NCBI GenBank assembly: GCA_020723465.1
Contig: DYIW01000001.1
Coordinates: forward strand, 14,533 to 52,440
Source of the DNA: Phycisphaera mikurensis
GTDB lineage: Bacteria; Planctomycetota; B15-G4; JADJEK01
Direction of reading: 5' to 3'
DNA: 37,908 nt
Part shown: in pieces, positions 33,122 through 37,908 of the stretch
Position numbering within the stretch: the first letter of the stretch is position 1
Layout of the letters: each line of letters opens with the position of its first letter
Notes under the pieces: generated by a model
What the model saw: only the letters and a program-made list of their open reading frames with translations
What the model was told of the DNA's origin: nothing
Database searches by the model: none
Translations under genes and position numbers: made by a program

Positions 33122-33720
33122 TCCGCCTCTCCTGACGCCGCGGGCCAGGTGGCGCGCAGCGCGGCGCCGCCATAGAAGACCGCGGCGGCGCGATCGACCA
33201 CGGTGTCCACCAGCTCCTCGACCGTGCGCGGTCCGCCGTAGAAGGACGGCATGGCCGGCAGGACGATCGCGCCGGCCTCGGCCGCGGCCGCCAGGTTGCG
33301 CAGGTGGATGCGGCTGAGCGGCGTCTCGCGCGGCACGAGCACCAGCGGCCGCCGCTCCTTGAGCGTGACGTCGGCCGCGCGCTCGATGAGGTTCTGGGAG
33401 GTTCCCGCGACGATGCGCGCCAGCGTCCCCATACTGCACGGAATGACCACCATGCCGTTCACGGCCGCGCTGCCGCTCGCCACGTCCGCGGCGCAGTCGG
33501 TGGCCGGCAGGCGGCGCACGCGCCGCGCGCCCTGGTCCAGCCAGCCGGCGAGGGGCTGCTCCGCGGGATCCGGCGAGAAACCCAACTCCGCGCGCGCCAC
33601 CAGCTCTCCCGCCGCGGAGATCACGAAGTCGACCTGCGCGCCGAGCTGCACGGCACGCAGGATAAAGCGCACGCCGTACAGGGCGCCGCTGGCTCCGGTC
33701 ATGGCCACGACGAGCCGCAT
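33118..33720 (-). CDS. ubiX: Flavin prenyltransferase UbiX
   Basis: Makes prenylated FMN, the cofactor of UbiD-type decarboxylases. The 200 residues show the FMN-binding start VVAMTGASGALYGVRF, the middle IPCSMGTLARIVAGTSQNLIERAADVTLKE, and RPLVLVPRETPLSRIHLRNLAAAAEAG, all typical of UbiX/Pad1. I chose the ATG at 33720; two TTG codons just upstream are less likely. It overlaps the prenyltransferase by four bases. No UbiD partner lies in the window, so that enzyme must be encoded elsewhere if the pathway is complete. Confidence 0.95.
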   Translation of the reverse strand: MRLVVAMTGASGALYGVRFILRAVQLGAQVDFVISAAGELVARAELGFSPDPAEQPLAGWLDQGARRVRRLPATDCAADVASGSAAVNGMVVIPCSMGTLARIVAGTSQNLIERAADVTLKERRPLVLVPRETPLSRIHLRNLAAAAEAGAIVLPAMPSFYGGPRTVEELVDTVVDRAAAVFYGGAALRATWPAASGEAE

Positions 33721-33750
33721 CAACAACCTGGTCGCGCGGTGCAGGCGCGG

Positions 33751-34503
33751 CTACCCGCCGCCGGCCGCAGCGCGCAGGTCGTAGAGCACGTCGTACAGGG
33801 CGTGCAGGTAGACCACCACCGCCAGGCCGCGGCCGGCGAACACCAGGCCCAGCAGTATACCGGCAATGGCGCGGAAGGCGAACGCGCGCGGTTCGTACGG
33901 CTCGCCGTAGGGCGCGGCGTGGTGGTAGTAGGCGAAGGCGAACGCCGAGACGAGCAGCGCCAGCAGGAAGGCCACGGGACGCGAGGTGCCGCACAGGCGC
34001 AGCGCCAGCACGTACAGTCCGCCCAGCACGATGAGCCGGAACAGCAGCTCCTCGTAGATGCCGGCGCTGATGGACGCCAGCACCGAGTACTCCAGGGAGG
34101 AGGGAACGCGCGGCGTCTGGACGCCGAGCTCGAGCGGGCCGGCCACGAAGGCCACCACCGGGCCGAGCAGCAAGGCGAGCAGCAGGCATTCGATGAGGAA
34201 CGCCGGGAAGAGCCGGACGCAGGGCAGGCGCAGCGCGACCACGCGCCACACCGCCGCCACCACCACCAGGACGAGGAAGGCCTGCAGGTAGCCGGCGGCC
34301 GGGCCGAGGTACCAGAAGAGCTCCTTGAAGGCCTGCTCGACCGCGTTGCGCGTGTCGCTGCCGCCGGCGCGCAGCAGCACCTCATAGAGGACCAGCAGAG
34401 GAGTGACGTAGACCAGCGAGACCGAAACCCTGCGGCTTTCCCGCAGGTACGTCTCGATGCCGAGGGACGCCGCCGCCCGCGCCTCTGCGTTCTGTTGGGC
34501 CAT
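33751..34503 (-). CDS. CPBP-family intramembrane protease-like protein
   Basis: A 250-residue polytopic membrane protein of the CPBP/Abi group, which includes Rce1-like glutamic proteases. About seven hydrophobic segments are visible. The motifs are present: GIYEELLFR with paired glutamates near residues 150-158, then FAYYHHAAP, and HALYDVLYD near the C-terminus. I chose the ATG at 34503 over a TTG three codons earlier. It lies between menG and ubiX, 30 bases before ubiX. Its substrate is unknown, and a link with quinone synthesis is only suggested by position. Confidence 0.88.
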   Translation of the reverse strand: MAQQNAEARAAASLGIETYLRESRRVSVSLVYVTPLLVLYEVLLRAGGSDTRNAVEQAFKELFWYLGPAAGYLQAFLVLVVVAAVWRVVALRLPCVRLFPAFLIECLLLALLLGPVVAFVAGPLELGVQTPRVPSSLEYSVLASISAGIYEELLFRLIVLGGLYVLALRLCGTSRPVAFLLALLVSAFAFAYYHHAAPYGEPYEPRAFAFRAIAGILLGLVFAGRGLAVVVYLHALYDVLYDLRAAAGGG

Positions 34504-34577
34504 GGGGGCCAATCCTACCGGCTCGCCGCTCCTGCCGCAGCGAGCGCAGAAAACGCCAGGCGCTCGCGCTCACGGCT

Positions 34578-35354
34578 TCAAGCGCTGTTCGCGTCCTTCA
34601 GCGCAGAGCACAGCGCCACCACGCCGAACGCCAGGCTCTGCGGCGCCTCGGGCCGGAGGCCGGCGCGCTCCAGCTCGGCCAGGAGCTCGGCAGGGGGCGG
34701 GAAGCGATCCACGCTGGCGGGCAGGTAGCGGTAGGCGGCGGGGCTCTGCGCGCAGAGGGCGGCGATGCGCGGCAGCAGGAAGCCGCAGTAGAGACGCCGG
34801 CAGGCGCCGAACAGGCCGCGCCGCGCCGGCGCGAACTCCAGGATGACGAGCCGGCCGCGCGGCTTGAGCACGCGGGCGATCTCGGCGAAGGCGCGGCCAC
34901 GGTCGCTGAAGTTGCGCACGCCGAAGGCGACGGTGACCACGTCAAAGGCCGCGGCGGCAAAAGGCAGGGCGAGGGCGTCGGCGGCCACGAGCCGCAGTCC
35001 GCGTTCCTTGCGCGCGGCGCGGCGCAGCATCTCCATGCTGAAGTCCGCGCCGAACAAGACTGCTTCCGGGCGTGCCGCGCGCAGCGCCGCCGCCACGTCG
35101 CCCGTGCCGGTGCAGAGGTCGAGCACGCGCGGCCGCGCCAGGCCGGCGAGCGCGGCCGCGGCCGCGCGCCGCCGCCAGGAACGGTCGAGCGTGCCGGAGA
35201 GCAGGCGGTTGAGCAGGTCGTAGCGCCCGGCGATGCGGTCGAACATGGCGCGCACCTGGCGCGCCTCGGGCGCGCCCGGCGTCGGGGCGGCGTCCGCGCC
35301 GCGAAGCTTCGTCGTCTGCACGCGGGGCATGGTGCTGCGGCTCGCGGGCAGCAT
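34578..35354 (-). CDS. menG: Menaquinone/ubiquinone C-methyltransferase
   Basis: SAM-dependent C-methylation of the quinone ring, the last step of menaquinone synthesis (MenG) or a ubiquinone step (UbiE). The 258 residues carry MFDRIAGRYDLLNRLLS, the SAM loop VLDLCTGTGDVA, GADFSMEML, and AFGVRNFSDRGRAFAEIARVLKP then RLVILEFA, all closely typical. The start is uncertain: ATG at 35354 or ATG at 35330, neither with a good Shine-Dalgarno. It heads the quinone-repair series and diverges from ruvB across about 70-100 bases. Whether the product is menaquinone or ubiquinone is not settled by sequence. Confidence 0.93.
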   Translation of the reverse strand: MLPASRSTMPRVQTTKLRGADAAPTPGAPEARQVRAMFDRIAGRYDLLNRLLSGTLDRSWRRRAAAAALAGLARPRVLDLCTGTGDVAAALRAARPEAVLFGADFSMEMLRRAARKERGLRLVAADALALPFAAAAFDVVTVAFGVRNFSDRGRAFAEIARVLKPRGRLVILEFAPARRGLFGACRRLYCGFLLPRIAALCAQSPAAYRYLPASVDRFPPPAELLAELERAGLRPEAPQSLAFGVVALCSALKDANSA

Positions 35355-35427
35355 AGCGCGCCCCGGCGATTCCGCGATCGACTTGAATGGCGCGTCCGAT
35401 ACACTCGCCAGCCAGGAGTCGGACGAC

Positions 35428-36465
35428 GTGACGCGAGACGATGATGCCCAGGCCGTGCGCTACGCCGACCTCAACCGCCGCACCGAGACGGACGGGGCGC
35501 TGCGGCCGCGCACGCTGGACGAGTTCATCGGCCAGGAGCGCGTGCGCCGCAACCTGAGGGTCGCCATCCAGGCCGCGACCAAGCGCGGCGAGCCGCTCGA
35601 ACACCTGCTCCTCTCCGGCCTGCCGGGTCTGGGCAAGACCACGCTCTCGCACATCGTCGCCGCGGAATTGGGCGTGGATATTCGCGTCACCTCCGGCCCG
35701 GCGCTCGAGCGCACCGGCGACCTGGTCGGCCTGCTCACCAACTTGAAGCGCGGCGACATCCTCTTCATCGACGAGGTGCATCGCCTGCCGCGCATCCTCG
35801 AGGAGTATCTGTACTCGGCCATGGAGGACATGGCCATCGACATCGTCATCGACCAGGGCCCCGCGGCGCGCAGCGTGCGCCTCAGCCTGGAGCGCTTCAC
35901 CCTCATCGGCGCGACCACGCGCGAGGGGCTCCTCACCGCTCCCTTCCGCGCGCGCTTCGGGCTGCTCGAGAAGCTCGAGCTCTATCCGGAGGAGGAGCTG
36001 CGCCAGGTCATCATGCGCTCGGCCGAACTGTTGCAGGTAGTGGTCGACGGGCCGGCCGTCGATCTCATCGCCAGCCGCGCGCGCGGCACGCCGCGCGTGG
36101 CCAACCGCCTGCTGCGGCGCGTGCGGGACCTGGCGGACGTGCGCTCGGCGACGCGCCTCACGGCTGATCTGGCGCGCGAGTGCCTCGGCCACCTCGGCAT
36201 CGACGACGCCGGCCTGGAGCAGACCGACCGCAAGATCCTGGCCTGCCTGGCGCGCCACGGCGGCGGACCGGTGGGCATCAAGACCATCGCCGCCGCCGTG
36301 GGCGAGACCGAGGACACGCTCGAAACCGTCTACGAGCCGTATCTGCTGACCCTCGGCTTCCTCATCCGGACGCCGCGCGGCCGCGTGCTCGCCGAGGCAG
36401 GGCGCCAGCACATCGGAGGGAGCACCCCGGGTGGAACCTGCGGGCAGGCGCGGCTGTTTCCTTGA
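35428..36465 (+). CDS. ruvB: Holliday junction branch-migration ATPase RuvB
   Basis: Hexameric motor that moves Holliday junctions with RuvA. The 345 residues show LRPRTLDEFIGQERVRRNLRVAI, Walker A SGLPGLGKTTLS, Walker B ILFIDEVHRLPRILEE, the sensor LIGATTREGLLTAPFRARFG with the arginine finger, and a winged-helix C-terminus (GGGPVGIKTIAAAVGETEDTLE, YEPYLLTLGFLIRTPRGRVL). I chose GTG at 35428 because AGGAG precedes it by about ten bases and it gives a normal N-terminus; upstream in-frame starts would be longer than usual. ruvA and ruvC are not in the window. Confidence 0.96.
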   Translation: MTRDDDAQAVRYADLNRRTETDGALRPRTLDEFIGQERVRRNLRVAIQAATKRGEPLEHLLLSGLPGLGKTTLSHIVAAELGVDIRVTSGPALERTGDLVGLLTNLKRGDILFIDEVHRLPRILEEYLYSAMEDMAIDIVIDQGPAARSVRLSLERFTLIGATTREGLLTAPFRARFGLLEKLELYPEEELRQVIMRSAELLQVVVDGPAVDLIASRARGTPRVANRLLRRVRDLADVRSATRLTADLARECLGHLGIDDAGLEQTDRKILACLARHGGGPVGIKTIAAAVGETEDTLETVYEPYLLTLGFLIRTPRGRVLAEAGRQHIGGSTPGGTCGQARLFP

Positions 36466-36496
36466 GGGTGCGCGGCCGGCGCGCGGCGCCTCGCGG

Positions 36497-37831
36497 GTGG
36501 ACGTGGTGACGCGTTCGGTCGTGCCCGCGGCTTCCCTGGTCCTGACCGCGCTGCTCGGGTGCATCGACGCGGCCATGAGCGGCGGCGCGGCCGTGCGGCC
36601 GGCCGGACCCCGCACCGCTGCGCGTGCCTCCGCGCCCGCGCCGGCGCTCTTGCTCTGGTCCGAGGACACGCCGGCGGCGCCGGCAGCCAGAAGTGCGCCC
36701 GCACGCGCCGCGCTGCCCGTGTTCCTGGAACCGCCGACGGTCCAGGTGAGGCTCGCCTCGGCTCGTCCGGGCAAGGACCTGGCCTTCAGCGTGCACGGCG
36801 CCTACCGCGTGTTCGAGCTGAGAGGCAGCCTCGAGGACGGCGCGCGCGGACCGCTGCTCGCGGCCGGCGACGGGCTGAAGCGCGCGCGCGCCACGGCCGG
36901 GCGCGAGGGCGTGGTCATGAACGGCGAGCTCCTGGCCGGCAAGGCCGTCCTCGTCTGCCCCAGGAACGACGGCGGGCTCGAGCTGGATGGCCGGCGCTAT
37001 CGCGGCGACCTGGCGCTGCTCGCCTCTCCGGGCCAGGAACTGGCCGCGGTCAACCGCGTGGACATCGAGGACTACGTCGCTGGCGTGCTCTTCGGCGAGA
37101 TGCCCAAGCGCTTCGCGGACGAGGCGCTGCGTGCCCAGGCGGTGGCGGTGCGCACCTACGCCCTCTACCACGTGCTGAACGGCAGGGAGCTGAGCGACGA
37201 TCAAGGTTCGCAGGTCTACCGCGGCACCGAGCTCGAGACGGCCGCGGCGCGCAGGATCGCGGACTCCACCGCGGGAGAGGTCCTGACGCACGCCGACCGT
37301 CTGGTCGAGGCGTACTTCCATTCCACCTGCGGGGGCGCCACCAGCTCCGCCGCGGAGGTCTTCAGCGTGCGGGCCGCCGGGGAAGTCCTGGCCGGCGCGA
37401 ACTGCGCGAGCTGCCGCGTCTCCCCCCACTACCGCTGGACGCGCGGCGTGCCGCTCGCCGCAATCGCAGGCCTTTACAAGGGGGCGTTCGGCGCCGCGCT
37501 CACTTTCGAGGTGGCGAGCCGCGACAGCGCCGGCCGCGCCCTGGAGATCGCCGTGCTCGACGCAGCGGGCGCGCGCGTGGACCTGCTGCCCGCGGACCGC
37601 TTCCGCAACCGCTACAACGCCGGCCGGCCGCTCGCCCAGCAGATTCCCTCCGCCCTGATCGACGAGGTGCGCCGCGGCGGCGCGGAGCTGCGGATCAAGG
37701 GCCGCGGCTTCGGCCACGGCGTGGGCTTGTGCCAGTACGGCGCCAACGGCCAGGCGCACGCCGGCGCCTCCTATCGGGCGATCCTGGGCTGCTACTACCC
37801 GGGGGCCGAGATCCGCCGTCTCTACGACTGA
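36497..37831 (+). CDS. SpoIID/LytB-domain lipoprotein
   Basis: Predicted envelope protein acting on peptidoglycan: SpoIID cleaves denuded glycan strands as a lytic transglycosylase, and LytB enhances an amidase. The 444 residues begin with a signal sequence ending in a clear lipobox LLGC near residue 22. A proline/alanine-rich stretch follows to about 85, then the SpoIID domain: VDIEDYVAGVLFGEMPKRF with the putative catalytic Glu, LRAQAVAVRTYALYHV, YFHSTCGGATSSAAEVF, and GRGFGHGVGLCQYGANGQA. The start could be GTG at 36497, 36503 or 36506, or GTG at 36431 overlapping ruvB; those nearest the signal sequence are favoured. A ruvB-spoIID-domain neighbourhood is known from other lineages. Confidence 0.9.
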   Translation: MDVVTRSVVPAASLVLTALLGCIDAAMSGGAAVRPAGPRTAARASAPAPALLLWSEDTPAAPAARSAPARAALPVFLEPPTVQVRLASARPGKDLAFSVHGAYRVFELRGSLEDGARGPLLAAGDGLKRARATAGREGVVMNGELLAGKAVLVCPRNDGGLELDGRRYRGDLALLASPGQELAAVNRVDIEDYVAGVLFGEMPKRFADEALRAQAVAVRTYALYHVLNGRELSDDQGSQVYRGTELETAAARRIADSTAGEVLTHADRLVEAYFHSTCGGATSSAAEVFSVRAAGEVLAGANCASCRVSPHYRWTRGVPLAAIAGLYKGAFGAALTFEVASRDSAGRALEIAVLDAAGARVDLLPADRFRNRYNAGRPLAQQIPSALIDEVRRGGAELRIKGRGFGHGVGLCQYGANGQAHAGASYRAILGCYYPGAEIRRLYD

Positions 37832-37886
37832 TCTACTACTCCCGAGAATCGTCGCGCCGCGCGACGATTCTCGGGAGTAGTAGATC
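37830..37886. terminator. 57-base perfect palindrome at the stop of the SpoIID-domain gene
   Basis: Arms of 28 bases (37830-37857 and 37859-37886) are perfectly complementary around one central base. The first arm begins at the second base of the TGA stop codon. The composition, slightly above 50 percent GC, is lower than the flanks. As RNA this would form an extremely stable hairpin on either strand and would act as a bidirectional terminator or 3' stabiliser. No T-run follows. A second perfect 8-base hairpin (CCGCGGCC, loop ACG) follows at 37887-37905. An assembly fold-back cannot be excluded so close to the window end. Confidence 0.5.
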
Positions 37887-37908
37887 CCGCGGCCACGGGC
37901 CGCGGCCG

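Noticed and set aside
1-37908. CRISPR arrays, insertion sequences, prophage or integration sites
   Set aside because: No direct-repeat array, transposase, integrase or terminal repeats were seen, and the tRNA genes are not followed by partial duplicates or integrase genes.

Overview
This window is a GC-rich (roughly 70-75 percent), densely coding chromosomal segment from a diderm bacterium. I see no phage, plasmid, insertion sequence, CRISPR array or rRNA. The diderm assignment rests on inference: a LolD/FtsX-type ABC exporter, several lipoprotein-like signal sequences and a LolA-like periplasmic protein. The lineage cannot be fixed from the sequence alone. Three features are reminiscent of Planctomycetota or neighbouring uncultivated phyla: a eukaryotic-type (UAP1-like) UDP-N-acetylhexosamine pyrophosphorylase, a TMTC-like membrane/TPR protein, and the FabD motif GLSLGE in place of GHSLGE. 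I hold that placement loosely.

Left block (1-18566, all minus strand). Read in the direction of transcription it runs smpB, ssrA (tmRNA), a HEAT-repeat exported protein, a DUF366 protein, a lysylphosphatidylglycerol-synthase-type membrane protein, a PfkB sugar kinase, thpR, recA, alaS, rpmF, plsX, fabH, fabD, fabG, acpP, fabF, a zinc alcohol dehydrogenase, the UAP1-like pyrophosphorylase, ddl, tRNA-Leu(CAA) and tRNA-Val(CAC). The core is a classical rpmF-plsX-fab cluster making fatty acids for phospholipid. It is extended by genes for nucleotide-sugar and D-Ala-D-Ala supply, so membrane and cell-wall precursor synthesis lie in one direction. Spacing is very tight, with ATGA or TGATG overlaps at many junctions.

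Middle block (18655-29255). A small CAACH cytochrome-like lipoprotein and tRNA-Leu(CAG) lie on the plus strand. Next comes a minus-strand unit: DegT-type aminotransferase, TMTC-like membrane/TPR protein, LolD-like ATPase and a two-FtsX-domain permease. Diverging from it is a plus-strand unit of three overlapping genes: a LolA-like exported protein, a six-repeat beta-propeller with a very regular 51-52 residue period, and a membrane-anchored SGNH hydrolase. The functions of these two units are not known to me.

Right block (29383-37908). The minus-strand series menG/ubiE, a CPBP protease-like protein, ubiX, a UbiA/MqnP prenyltransferase, holA and mutL mixes quinone synthesis with DNA replication and repair; the last four genes are joined by successive ATGA overlaps. 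Diverging from it are ruvB and a SpoIID/LytB-domain lipoprotein. The latter ends in a striking 57-base perfect palindrome that begins inside its stop codon.

Most of the window is ordinary housekeeping DNA. The items most worth a second look are the terminal palindrome, the tmRNA abutting the HEAT-repeat gene, the LolA-like/propeller/SGNH unit, the promoter-embedded palindromes near 26160-26192, and the UAP1-like enzyme beside ddl.
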